Below, piece after piece: positions 23,001 to 31,566 of a DNA stretch of 64,000 nucleotides (position 1 is the stretch's first letter; each line of letters opens with the position of its first letter). Where the stretch lies: positions 32,269,598 through 32,333,597 of the forward strand of contig OY855903.1 of the NCBI GenBank assembly GCA_963693305.1, given 5' to 3'. This DNA comes from Meandrina meandrites. Lineage: Eukaryota; Cnidaria; Anthozoa; Scleractinia; Meandrinidae. The translations under genes were made by a program, and so were the position numbers. The notes beneath the pieces are model-generated. The model worked only from the letters and a program-made list of their open reading frames with translations. It did no database searches and was not told the DNA's origin.

Positions 23001-23694
23001 GTGGAATATTCTCTGATTTTAGCCAACTTGGCATATGGCCTTATTGGCTGAGTATCAGGCAATATTCCGCACAATTTCGCAGGATAATTGTTAACTATTC
23101 ACCTTCCAGCAAAATAATAATCGTTCATAGGAATATATGATTAAAAATCATCTTTCTGGGTTATTTTATCGCACTGTTTAAGTTTATACTTAAACAACTA
23201 TATATTCAACTTGGTGGCCAGTAGTGGATATTTACCTCGCCGCTTGAACAATACGTATACCTAAATTACTTGTCATAATCTCAATAAACACTTACGCCTA
23301 GAGGTGTAGTGAACAGAAAGATGTGTAGTATAAAGTTTATTAAGATTTATTGTGTTTAGTGTTTATATGCTTAAACTACAAAGGCAGATAAAGTGATTTG
23401 TTCTTAACAAAATTAGATTTACTTAAACTGACTATGTAGTGGATTTTGTGAAAGGGAATGTTGACATGGCAACCATGAAAAACAAAAAAAAAATTCCTTC
23501 TCACCAGGTGAGAACATACAGCACTTATTTTGGGCCAATCCTCTTTTTTATTCATTTGTTACAGTAAAACAAACTTGACAGGGGCCACCCAACATTTTTT
23601 AGCCAATCGCAAGACTAGCTTGACATGTTTTGGTAGGACATGTACTTCTCCTTTAAGCTTGAGTATGAAATGTATATCAAGATGTTTGTAAATA
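20046..23694. other. Noncoding, homopolymer-rich intergenic region
   Basis: Contains long C/G tracts at 20491-20512 (22 C), 21672-21682 and 21830-21844, and TTAGTC-like short repeats near 20080-20170. Short frames on both strands look like chance and several run through the homopolymers. No gene, RNA or clear transposon terminus recognised. Confidence 0.4.
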
Positions 23695-24435
23695 GTGAAT
23701 TCAATTCTCCAATTTATATCTGTTACAGGTCATTTTAACTTCAGGTTGATAAAAGTGCTGGAGCTGAAACCCCCGGACAGCGAGAAGCTGCTGCTGACAC
23801 TTGAGAACAAAAACAACTATGTCGTGCATTACAGAAACTTGCAGTTTTATCTGAAGCAGGGCATGAAACTGAAGTGCGTGTACAGGGTGTTGGAGGTCGA
23901 ACAAGAATGCATGATGGAGCCGTACATCCGGATGAATACAGAATTCAGGAAAAAAGGAAAGAACGACTTTGAAAAGAACTTTTATAAGCTAATGAATAAC
24001 TCAGTTTTCGGCAAAACCATGGAAAACCTGCGTAATCGTGTTGACATAAAAATAGTGCGCAGCAATGAGACAGACAAAATAAGGAAAGTGGTTGCAAGCC
24101 CTTTGTACTCAAGGCATGTTATATTTTCAAATGACCTGGTCGGAATCGACATGCGCAAAAGCCGGCTGCTGCTCAACAAGCCGGTCTACACGGGGATAAC
24201 TATCCTTGACAACAGCAAGATCCTGATAGACGACTTTTTCTACAACCATCTCAAAAAGCAATATGGCCAAAGGTGCGAGCTCTTGTACACAGAAACAGAT
24301 AGCCTTCTGCTTGAAATCAAAACGGATGATGTCTACAAAGACATCAAATAAAATGAAAATCAATATGATACGAGTGACTACCCGAAGGAGCATCCACTCT
24401 ACTCAAATGCGAACAAAAAGGTCTTAGGCAAAATG
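23695..24435 (+). pseudogene. Older Polinton PolB, left fragment (motifs B and C), cut by the younger Polinton
   Basis: Translation from about 23745 is PolB: NYVVHYRNLQFYL, motif B KLMNNSVFGKTMENL near 23985, KPVYTGITILDNSK and motif C reading YTETDSLLL near 24293. The first aspartate of the DTD signature is E here, and an in-frame TAA follows at 24349-24351. Reading then continues in frame to KKVLGKM at 24435, where the younger element begins. The gene resumes at 46020. It is of the same PolB subfamily as the 5134-6804 polymerase. The 5' part is absent in the window. Confidence 0.85.
24430..24435 (+). repeat. 6 bp target-site duplication, left copy (AAAATG)
   Basis: AAAATG lies immediately left of the first base of the 24436 terminal repeat and is repeated directly after its right end at 46020-46025. 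Six-base duplications are the hallmark of Polinton/Maverick integration by an rve integrase. Removing the element plus one copy rejoins the older PolB frame exactly. Confidence 0.93.
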
Positions 24436-24631
24436 AGTAGTAAGGGGGGACCCTTTGGGGAGTAACCAATCAGTGAGCCGTATTTGGCCCACGTGACAGC
24501 TCTAGACCAATCAGAGGAGAGCGTGACGTCAAACGGTCGCCTAGCAACCAAGGGGATTGGAATGCGGAAGTGACGTAACCGGAAGTCACGTGAGCGGAAA
24601 CGGAAACGACTACATGAATTTCGAACGTGAT
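24436..24631 (+). repeat. Left terminal inverted repeat of the Polinton (196 bp)
   Basis: Matches the reverse complement of 45824-46019 over the full 196 bp with only a handful of substitutions. It includes CCAAT boxes (ACCAATCAG and GACCAATCAGAGG), CACGTGAC and TGACGTCA-like sites, so it may also act as a promoter. Confidence 0.93.
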
Positions 24632-24818
24632 CGGGTACACAAACTAGGTGGTAAAACAGTAGTTGTATGGTTTTTCCATCAAGTTTGTGTCTTGCTACAG
24701 TAGTGTTAATGGTTGCACGTAACGTTGTGGCCGTTAAAGAGGAGGCTCGAGTCCTTGCTGTAGCAGATGATTTTTTTTTTACAAAAAAAATGGAGACAGG
24801 AGTAAAAAAATAACCTGT

Positions 24819-25049
24819 TTATTTTTTCCTGCAATGTTTGGCTAATAAATTAACAGCATTGTCATCTTGAACTGTTGCAGGTTGTATTTCAATTGGCTTG
24901 GTTACTTTGTTTGTGTGGCTATACTTCATGGCTTCGCAATGCCATGATCCATGGTTTGTTGGAGTATCTGGACAATGGACACAGCAGTTTTTGGCGAGTG
25001 GTTCTTCATCGTCTAGGAGTCCAAAGAGTTGACTGAATACTTTTCCCAT
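24819..25049 (-). CDS. Small Cys/His-rich protein of unknown function
   Basis: 76 codons from an ATG at 25049. A cluster NCCVHCPDTPTNHGSWHC at about residues 21-38 has the spacing of a zinc knuckle. A TATA box (TATAAAAG on the minus strand, 25083-25090) lies about 35 nt upstream and AATAAA (24817-24822) overlaps the stop, so this small gene has a complete expression unit. First minus-strand gene inside the left terminal repeat. No homologue recognised. Confidence 0.55.
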   Translation of the reverse strand: MGKVFSQLFGLLDDEEPLAKNCCVHCPDTPTNHGSWHCEAMKYSHTNKVTKPIEIQPATVQDDNAVNLLAKHCRKK

Positions 25050-25082
25050 TTTGATTGAGTGGAAGCATCATATTGAAAAGTG

Positions 25083-25090
25083 CTTTTATA
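25083..25090 (-). promoter_or_regulatory. TATA box for the 25049 gene
   Basis: CTTTTATA on the plus strand, i.e. TATAAAAG on the minus strand, about 35 nt before the ATG. Confidence 0.5.
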
Positions 25091-25100
25091 GTTAGCAGAA

Positions 25101-25370
25101 TCAGCCGTGAATGTTGCGTTGTACGAGTTCGTCGTATTTTCGTTCCAATTCTTTCAGTTGGTTGTAGACCTTTTGGTAATCGTCCAACAATTGGGATGTG
25201 ATGTTTGTTCTGCTATCGGAGAGTCGTTGCAACTGATTCACAATATCGACGATTTTGTGGATGTTTTGACATGGATCTTGTTTACTTTCCCGTAGTTGCG
25301 TTAGGATCTGTCTCATTTGCTTCTCCTGATTCTGCATTGTCTGACTTGCCTGTTTTATCAACGCATTCAT
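25101..25370 (-). CDS. Small coiled-coil protein, overlapping its upstream neighbour
   Basis: 89 codons if started at the ATG at 25370; a GTG at 25379 is the upstream frame limit. Nearly all of it is predicted helix with heptads (MRQILTQLRES, IVNQLQRLSDS, VYNQLKELERKYDEL). It overlaps the end of 25282-25530 by 89 nt in another frame and has no TATA box of its own. Either the two are read from one transcript or they were one coiled-coil protein split by a frameshift. No homologue recognised. Confidence 0.45.
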   Translation of the reverse strand: MNALIKQASQTMQNQEKQMRQILTQLRESKQDPCQNIHKIVDIVNQLQRLSDSRTNITSQLLDDYQKVYNQLKELERKYDELVQRNIHG

Positions 25371-25530
25371 CGTGTTCACTGTGACTGCACAATTCTACAA
25401 GTGTTTCTTGTAATTCGATCATGTCTTCTTGTAGGTCTTCGAGTTCTTGTTTTATGGTAGTGACGTGCGAGAATAGATTGTCATTGATTTCTAGCAACAC
25501 GTCAATCATGGGATGATTGATGTTCGCCAT
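25282..25530 (-). CDS. Small acidic helical protein
   Basis: 82 codons from the ATG at 25530, chosen because a TATA box (TATAAATT, 25575-25582) sits about 45 nt upstream; the longer frame to 25626 begins inside the promoter. A helical segment (VTTIKQELEDLQEDMIELQETL) is followed by an acidic, low-complexity tail that overlaps the next gene. Unknown function; could be the N-terminal part of a frameshifted coiled-coil protein continuing in 25101-25370. Confidence 0.45.
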   Translation of the reverse strand: MANINHPMIDVLLEINDNLFSHVTTIKQELEDLQEDMIELQETLVELCSHSEHDECVDKTGKSDNAESGEANETDPNATTGK

Positions 25531-25574
25531 CGTGCTCACGGGGTGAAAAATGCTAGGTGGAATAGGGTAGGGTA

Positions 25575-25582
25575 ATTTATAG
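25575..25582 (-). promoter_or_regulatory. TATA box for the 25530 gene
   Basis: AATTTATA on the plus strand, TATAAATT on the minus strand, about 45 nt upstream of the ATG. Confidence 0.45.
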
Positions 25583-25634
25583 TTTTTCTCAGTCAAGGAA
25601 AAAGACGCAATATTGTTTGAACACAAATGTTTAT

Positions 25635-28410
25635 TTAATCAAGATGAATGGCATAATACAAAATTTCGTAATAAGGCATGCTTTTTCTAAACAACGAGAA
25701 TGGACTGTAAGTTAAATAAATACGAAAATTACAAGGTAAATGTAACAATTGAATAGCTTGCATTATGTGAGTATCTACAACCATGGAAGCATTTCTAGGT
25801 CCCACTACAAGAAGATGAATTCTCAATTGGCTGTGCTCGATATTCCATTCTTCTATACAATCTATAATAGCGTTGAAAAGGCTCTTGATCGAGAAGCAAA
25901 ATCTGAAAGGTAACTGAAAAATTGGGAAGTGTTTTTACAAGTCAAAGAAACGGTTATCGTAGAAAAAGCCATCATGTATGTAAGATAGGCTAGTTAATTT
26001 ATACATGGGTAGTGGAATATTGTCATTACACGAAAAAATAAATTTGATTTTTGTATCTAAAAAGTCTTGAGTGAATTGAGTGGGTAAAAGGGAGTTAAAT
26101 AGTCTGATCATGTCGTTCCTGTGACGATATCTCAATTCTTCATTTGCATCTAAGAAGATAATAATTCGATTGTTTCTGTGATCGATAAATCTATCATAGT
26201 GTTCTAGAATGAATTGTAGAAGATGATTAACATCAATTGGACTCAATCCCAAATTTATCTGAAAGAATAAAAAAAGGTGTAAATTAAAAATGATAGTAAC
26301 TTCGCTTGTATTCAGTGTATAGTTGAGAAAAGATATTGTATTTTGTAGTGAAAGCACCTATCTCAACATGTTCTATCAAGAAGCGAAAAGGTGTTATTGG
26401 AATGCTTTCTCTTTTCCAAATAACGGTGAGATTAATTTCGTCTGGTAAATATTTCAGAAATTGTTCTTTCATTTCTTCATACACTGCTTCTCTATCAGTG
26501 TCTTCATTGGCAATCAGTTTAAAGTATAATCTGCTTCGTCCTCGTTCTCGCGGCAGAGTTGGCGAATAAAATTCTGTGATCATCGTCAATAGGTTTTGCA
26601 GGTCGCGTCGATGACAAGGAAATGGTAACTAAAAACAGACAAAAAAAGTTCAAGTTATTTGAGTGAAAACCCATGCCTTTCCATTTGATAGCGTTCCAAA
26701 AGAAAAGACTTCTAGAGTGAAATCGATGCGATTGGTAAATTTACGCATCAAAGCTTGCATACAAACAACAAATCTATCGTAATCGCGCGTGTGTTCATTA
26801 CAAAATATAGTAAACTTAATGCTTGGTTCGTGTCCTTCTTCTGTCCTTTCAGCAACTTGTCTTAGATTGTTAATAACGCGAAGTAATTTCCATGGTGAAG
26901 TGTGTATAAACTAAAAGAAACGAAAATACGAGTCAAGCGAATGTGCTTACAATAGTACCATAGGTATGTTGAGTTACTGCGTTTTCTATAATTATAAAGT
27001 AAGAGTCCATATCATAGTCTACAGAGTGATACAAGATGTGAACGTCTTCATCTACGGCAACTTGATCCGTCATGCGATCAATCAAGTCCAAGTAATGCTT
27101 TCTTCCCATAACGATAACCATATGATTATTCACGGATTGGGTAGATAGTGTGTTATAGTAAGTCGATATACTTCTTTTCTCTCTTTCGCAACACTAAAAG
27201 AGAATATACAAGTAAAAAAGTTTTTTTTTATTGGTTCCTTTTACATGTGCATAATGTCATCGCTGTTCACGTCAATAGTACTTGTGAACATGCGAAAGTT
27301 AACGAGATGAAAACGATACGCTTTAATGAAAAACGAGTTAAGTTGAGTACAACGGTAAAATCTCACTGTGTTGCGTTTACATTGAATACGCAAGGCTAGG
27401 TGCCCTCCAGTATTGATGAATTCATTTGATCCCATGAATACATGAACTTGGTAAGCTGGTCGTTTTTGGTTCACTTTGTCGGTGCTGACTTTGTAACTCC
27501 ATAAAAGTTTTCTTTGAAAATCCGTCAACTGAAATTATCAAACGAGGATAATTTTCATTAGATCGAAAAACCACGGGGAAAATTTCAATCCATAAGTCCA
27601 CAAAGTTTGAACGTGAAATCGATACACAATCGTATCATCTTGATATTTTTCCCGCAATTTGGTTTTGATTACATTTAGCATCTTGTGAAATCCAAGCAAA
27701 CACTGAATTTCTTTGTCGTGCAACTGGAATGAAAAAACAGGAAGTCTTTTTTAAAAAGCAGCTAGTATTATTCTTTGCAATAGTAACCGACTATTGTAAG
27801 AGGCAAATTTCAGTTCTCGAGGTGCCACCATTTGCATGAACTCTTCTAAAGGTAGAGATTGAAGGAAATCACGAGTGTCCATTTGTTGTTGAAGATTCAT
27901 TTTTTTGACAACATAGTTGACGTGCAGTAACAATTGTAAGTCATACCAATTTGTCTGAAATAAATGAAAAAGGGGATTATTTTTTTTGCAAAGGGTGGCA
28001 TGAAAGAGAAAATAATAGATTCTTACCATCATGAGTTGTTCTTCCAGTGCTGGCGAGTCAAGCAATGCTCTCAATCTAGCAATGATTTGGTCACGTGACA
28101 TTGTCATCACTTCATTGCTGATGGCCTGGTGGTCAATCATTTCTGTGGGTAAGGTGACTTGCACCGTTTGTTGTTGCCCTCGTGCCACTGTTGTATTCAA
28201 GGGGCGTCTGCTCATTCCACAGTTTGCATTTTGACCTTCCAGCTCCCATCGTTGTTGGAAACGTTTGTGAACGAAATTCCCACAACATGGAAGACGCATG
28301 CTTCTGGATGACAAATTTTCTTCATGGTTATGACATATGAAACAATCATAGCTTGTGCTACAAATTTCGGGCTCCTCTCTCTTCAGTCGTTTGCTTTGTC
28401 TTCCAGCCAT
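25635..28410 (-). CDS. Multi-exon gene: degenerate RING-like N terminus followed by tandem ~80-residue exon modules
   Basis: Exon 1 (28410-28027, 128 codons) starts at an ATG 37 nt after a TATATAAA box. It has a RING-like cluster (CFIC, LPCCGNFVH, NCGM) in which one or two expected cysteines are absent. It ends ATG/GTAAGA; exon 2 begins at 27954 after TTTATTTCAG. Further open modules begin directly after T-rich (T/C)AG signals at 27723, 27528, 27193, 26910, 26628, 26258 and 25902/25913, and each runs to a stop within a short gap before the next. Exon 27193-26951 is 81 codons and 26910-26671 is 80, both phase 0. Most modules share a pattern: helix with LL..I, a hydrophobic beta strand (IKFTIFCNE, RIIIFLDANEE, LRIHLLVVG), a second helix, then another strand (INLTVIW, KIKFIFSCND). 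AATAAA overlaps the final stop. Three junctions (27723, 27528 and 26258) do not keep frame, so the copy may be partly decayed. Function unknown. Confidence 0.55.
25903..25938 (-). other. Ultra-short intron (36 nt) before the last module
   Basis: Donor CTT/GTAAAA and acceptor ACCTTTCAG/ATT give a phase 2 junction that keeps frame; an alternative acceptor at 25914 would not. Confidence 0.4.
26629..26670 (-). other. Ultra-short intron (42 nt) of the RING-module gene
   Basis: Donor TGG/GTTTTC (weak), acceptor GTCTGTTTTTAG/TTA, phase 0, contains an in-frame TGA. Confidence 0.45.
26911..26950 (-). other. Ultra-short intron (40 nt) of the RING-module gene
   Basis: Donor ATT/GTAAGC, acceptor GTTTCTTTTAG/TTT, phase 0 on both sides, in-frame stop inside. 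Joining preserves the open frame through two modules. Confidence 0.55.
27955..28026 (-). other. Intron 1 of the RING-module gene (72 nt)
   Basis: Donor ATG/GTAAGA and acceptor TTCATTTATTTCAG/ACA, phase 0, joining exon 1 to the exon at 27954. Confidence 0.65.
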
Positions 28411-28446
28411 GCTTCAAAAGATGTGCAAAATGGGGTCACTCGATCG

Positions 28447-28560
28447 TTTATATAGAGACCGGTAACCACGTGACGGGGGTCACGTGACGGGGGGATACCC
28501 CCCCTCCCCCCCGGTCGTGACGTCACGGTCACGTGTCAGAAAATGAAATGTATAAATATA
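28447..28560. promoter_or_regulatory. Bidirectional promoter between two RING-like genes
   Basis: TATATAAA on the minus strand (28447-28454) serves the 28410 gene and TATAAATATA on the plus strand (28551-28560) serves the 28586 gene. Between them lie CACGTGAC boxes, a GGGGGGATACCCCCC palindrome, G/C tracts and TGACGTCA. About 90 bp of it recurs, inverted, at 38248-38327 upstream of PolB. Confidence 0.7.
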
Positions 28561-28585
28561 TTTTGAGCAAGAGGGTCTTCGCATC

Positions 28586-29032
28586 ATGATGGAGGCTATC
28601 AAAGAAGAGAAACTGCGTACCATTTGCTTGAATCCTTCTGATTTTCAAGATGAATATACCTATTGTTGTCGGGAACCGATTCATTACAATTGTATGGAAA
28701 CGTTGATGTACGATGACCATTTGGGGAGACGTTGGAACGAAATAAAGTGCCCCTTTTGCAAGATGCTGCTTAATAGCAAAGAGTGTGACGCAAAGGTAGA
28801 AGCAGAGGAAAAGCGCTTGGCCAACTTCCCTTACTTTGAGGATAAGAAGTTTATGCGGATGATGAAGAATGTCTGGGGAGATCGTTTGTTTTTGAAAAAT
28901 GGCGAGGACCAGTGTTTCTATGGCGAAATAAAGAATCAAGATGACAAGCCCGAGATTGTCTACCTTGGAAGTAACAAGAGTTACGCATTAGAGCGCGCAA
29001 AGAGGTACGTGGATTCGTTTAACTTTCATTGA
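28586..29032 (+). CDS. RING/PHD-like zinc-binding protein
   Basis: 148 residues from an ATG 26 nt after TATAAATATA. The N-terminal half has a cross-brace-like layout: ICLNPSDF, then YCCREPIHYNC, then CPFCKMLL, close to a RING-variant with Cys-His spacing and a final C-P-x-C. The C-terminal half is unassigned and charged (WGDRLFLKNGEDQCFYGEI). AATAAA at 29068-29073. It is divergent from the RING-module gene and convergent with the PLA2 gene. By family resemblance it could be a ubiquitin ligase acting on host factors, but no partner can be read from the sequence. Intact. Confidence 0.6.
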   Translation: MMEAIKEEKLRTICLNPSDFQDEYTYCCREPIHYNCMETLMYDDHLGRRWNEIKCPFCKMLLNSKECDAKVEAEEKRLANFPYFEDKKFMRMMKNVWGDRLFLKNGEDQCFYGEIKNQDDKPEIVYLGSNKSYALERAKRYVDSFNFH

Positions 29033-29067
29033 CTATTTTTTATTGTACAACAACATTTTTTTGTACA

Positions 29068-29073
29068 AATAAA
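29068..29073 (+). terminator. Polyadenylation signal AATAAA of the 28586 gene
   Basis: 36 nt after the stop and overlapping, on the opposite strand, the 3' end of the PLA2 gene (stop at 29076-29078), whose own AATAAA on the minus strand is at 29039-29044. The two genes therefore have interleaved 3' ends. Confidence 0.55.
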
Positions 29074-29075
29074 AG

Positions 29076-29432
29076 TTACAGTTTCAAACGTGCTTTTGTT
29101 TTGATGATCTTCTTAACGATTTTTTCGGTGAGTTTTTTCTTTCCGGGTAAACGATCTATTGCTTCTACCATTTTCCGATCTGCTTTCCATATATCTTGCT
29201 TGCTCTTGGCTTTTGAGTAGGCAATGTCGTGTTGTTTAGCAATGCGATCAAGACGACTTATACCGGGGTCACCACGCTTGAGTCGTTTTTTCAGTTTAGT
29301 GAAGGGTCACATGTATTGATAGCCTGGCCAATGCATCTCTGGAGGGTTGAGTTTTTGAAGTGCACCAGCCACGTTGACACCTTCTCCACGTGGCCCTCTT
29401 CGCCTTCTCGGAGCTCGTCTCGCACGTACCAT
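29076..29432 (-). pseudogene. Parvovirus-type phospholipase A2 domain protein with one internal stop
   Basis: Frame 29432-29076 holds 118 codons with an in-frame TGA at 29309-29307. The first 41 residues are Arg-rich (MVRARRAPRRRRGPRG) and then read LNPPEMHWPGYQYM. After the stop the same frame has GDPGISRLDRIAKQHDIAYSKAK, i.e. the H-D-x-x-Y catalytic box of the parvoviral/adintoviral PLA2 family, and a lysine-rich tail. In related viruses this domain helps virions leave endosomes. Its calcium loop lies around the stop codon. It sits 13 bp downstream of 29446-30024 in the late gene block. The single lesion makes the catalytic part untranslatable unless the stop is bypassed. Confidence 0.75.
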
Positions 29433-29445
29433 GACGAATTCTGTT

Positions 29446-30024
29446 TTACCAGGGTTCCCAACCAGTGGGCTTTTTAAACCTTTTGCTGCGTCTCAAAACT
29501 TGTGGGGTTTTGGTTCGTCTCAACCCTCTTTCGACCGCTGCTTCCAATTGCTCTGGGGTGGGTGGAGGTTTTTCTTCCATCACAGGTTCCAACCTTCGGG
29601 GTACTCTTGGTTTTGTCGTAACAGCTCTCGGCGTTTCCCCGATGGTAGGGCTCACTCTGGTTCCTTTGCTTTTGCTAGGTGTCACACTTTTGAGAATGCG
29701 CCTGAGCAGTTTGGTTTGAACGGGTGAAACCAAGTCTTCGTCCTCTTGTTCCTCTTCGTCTTCACCTTCTTCCAGGAGACAACTGGCGCTTGATCCAGGC
29801 AATTGACGCATTCGTTTGATAAGGGATTGTATTTTAGGATTCAATTGTTTAACAAGACTTTTTTTACGCGACGTTGACATGCGTGGATCACGTAATATCT
29901 TAGTCTTTCTTGCTGATAGTTTTGCCGCGGTGTCCAGCAAGGGGTCTTGCGTTAGTCTTTCCTTGTGATACTCTACCAATTTTGGGTCTTCTGCCGGTAT
30001 CATGTACATTTTTCGATAAGCCAT
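29446..30024 (-). CDS. Polinton late-type protein (MAYRKMY... family), virion-associated by context
   Basis: 192 residues, basic overall with an acidic patch (EEGEDEEEQEDEDL, about 85-98) and Pro/Arg/Thr-rich C-terminal third. The N terminus MAYRKMYMIPAEDP and the spacing DPLLDTAAKLSARKTKIL...DPRMS resemble a small conserved protein I associate with Polintons and adintoviruses, role unknown. It lies between the PLA2 gene and the 30384 gene on the same strand. A TTAAAAAG sequence (30113-30120) about 90 nt upstream may be a weak TATA element. Intact. Confidence 0.5.
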   Translation of the reverse strand: MAYRKMYMIPAEDPKLVEYHKERLTQDPLLDTAAKLSARKTKILRDPRMSTSRKKSLVKQLNPKIQSLIKRMRQLPGSSASCLLEEGEDEEEQEDEDLVSPVQTKLLRRILKSVTPSKSKGTRVSPTIGETPRAVTTKPRVPRRLEPVMEEKPPPTPEQLEAAVERGLRRTKTPQVLRRSKRFKKPTGWEPW

Positions 30025-30159
30025 GATTGCTTAGTGACAGCAGGTTCTCAGGACAGTTCCTAATCCTATCCAGAAACCGGATCCTTTTTGATTTTGTAGT
30101 ATCCGTCGCTGCTTTTTAAGTGATGATCTGCGGTTACCCAACTTTCACAGACTTTGTCT

Positions 30160-30384
30160 TTAAGGTCTGAGGCGAGCCATGGTGACGGGGGAGGTTGGAA
30201 TGTTGTTCTTCAAAAGATTCAATGTCATTTCACTAATGGCATTGATTTGATCTTTGTTAGCATGTTTCAGGAGGTCGCGTCTTCGATGTCGATTTGCTGC
30301 CTGCAACACACTTCGCAGAAAAGGGAGTTGTCTTTTCAATCTCCTCATGACGACAGAAAGAAGTTGTCTTTGTAGTTTACTCAT
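30160..30384 (-). CDS. Small conserved Polinton protein
   Basis: 74 residues: basic helix (QRQLLSVVMRRLKRQLPFL), then RRRDLLKHANKDQINAISEMTLNLLKNNIP. The pattern of a basic LPFL helix followed by 'LLK..A....I.E...N.L..NIP' fits a short protein seen in several Polinton/adintovirus genomes, function unknown. ATG at 30384. Upstream, short direct repeats of GTAGTTTACTC and GTGATGATCTG (30400-30460) surround the start region; no clear TATA box. Confidence 0.45.
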   Translation of the reverse strand: MSKLQRQLLSVVMRRLKRQLPFLRSVLQAANRHRRRDLLKHANKDQINAISEMTLNLLKNNIPTSPVTMARLRP

Positions 30385-30543
30385 GATTTTGTAGTATCCG
30401 TCGCCGCTTATTAAGTGATGATCTGCTTTTTAAGTGATGATCTGTAGTTTACTCTTTGTAGTTTACTCATGATGAATGAATCATGCCACGGAGAGTGATT
30501 TTTATACCTCAAAAGACCTACTGGTTCTGTCCACGACTGGTCG

Positions 30544-31566
30544 TCATCCGTCTTTAAACGTAGTGGTAATGGTATTGGTGTGCGTCACGCCTGCAATGTG
30601 TCTGCCTCTAAGGCGTTCGATGTTTTCTTGCTGAAGTTGCTGCAATTGCCTCAAGAGTCCTTCTTGTCGTCTACGGGCTCGAATACTGCTCGTTCCACTT
30701 TGGTCACTTCTGTCACTTCTGTCACTGTCTCCTCCTCCACCACCTCCTCCACCACGTCTTCGTCTTCCTCTTCTTCCACCACCGCCACCGCCGCCACCAC
30801 CGCCTGCTCCTCTTCCTGCCCCTGCTCCTCTTCCTGTCGCTGCTCCTCTTCCTGTCGCTGCTCCTCCTCCTGCCCCTGCTCCTCTTCCTGTCGCTGCTCC
30901 TCTTCCTGTTGCTGCTCCCCTTCCTGTCGCTGCTCCCCTTCCTATCGCTGCTCCCACCATCATTGCTTCTAGACGTCGCACGACTGGAGAGGGCAGAGGA
31001 TCTATGGGGATTGGTAATGTTGGAGAACTCGCCCGTGGAGGACCCATTGGTAAGTATCCTGGTGCAGAGGAAGGTCTTCCAACACCAGCAGGTGTTGAGG
31101 CTGCTAACGGTGACACCCTTGCAGGCGATACTCTTGCAGGTGACACCCTTGCAGGCGATACTCTTGCAGGTGACACCCTTGCAGGACTGACGAGGTCTTC
31201 GAGCATACTACTAAATTGTTCGTTGTCAGCTTGGGAACCGTTTGGAGTATAATCGATTGGACTCAAATTGATTGGGCTCATGTTTGTAAAAAAAGCTGCT
31301 GTGTCTGGCGTACTCGCTGATCCTGCGCCGGCTGGAGATGCTCCTCGTTGTTTAGTTTCTCCTCGTGTTCTAGCTGATCCTGCACCGGGACTAGATGAAG
31401 TTATCGCCGGTGCGATTGGGACTGTCACTACTGGCACCACACGTCCCACTCCCGCTGGGGAATTTGCAGGCTTATCCACTATACGTTCGAAGATTTCATC
31501 TCGATCCACACCACCGTATTCTCGATTCAATTCATCTACCACATCAGTGAAACCTTGTACAACCAT
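30544..31566 (-). CDS. Low-complexity GRGA/SPARV-repeat protein overlapping the ATPase gene
   Basis: About 340 residues from the first ATG, 31566 (the frame is open further upstream inside the ATPase gene). The N terminus (VVQGFTDVVDELNREYGGV) looks folded. Then come a Pro/Ser/Ala linker, five tandem VSPAR units (about 31115-31185), a GRGAAT/GAG array (about 30790-30940), poly-Gly with Arg, SDRSDRS repeats, and a C-terminal coiled coil (GLLRQLQQLQQENIERLRG). It overlaps the last 30 nt of the ATPase. RGG-like stretches suggest nucleic-acid binding. It could be a scaffold or core protein; unassigned. Confidence 0.5.
   Translation of the reverse strand: MVVQGFTDVVDELNREYGGVDRDEIFERIVDKPANSPAGVGRVVPVVTVPIAPAITSSSPGAGSARTRGETKQRGASPAGAGSASTPDTAAFFTNMSPINLSPIDYTPNGSQADNEQFSSMLEDLVSPARVSPARVSPARVSPARVSPARVSPLAASTPAGVGRPSSAPGYLPMGPPRASSPTLPIPIDPLPSPVVRRLEAMMVGAAIGRGAATGRGAATGRGAATGRGAGAGGGAATGRGAATGRGAGAGRGAGGGGGGGGGGRRGRRRRGGGGGGGGDSDRSDRSDQSGTSSIRARRRQEGLLRQLQQLQQENIERLRGRHIAGVTHTNTITTTFKDG

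Noticed and set aside
30580..31250. Plus-strand frames rich in CSSSC and GDTLA repeats
   Set aside because: Antisense shadow of the GRGA/VSPAR repeats of the minus-strand gene; no start or promoter.
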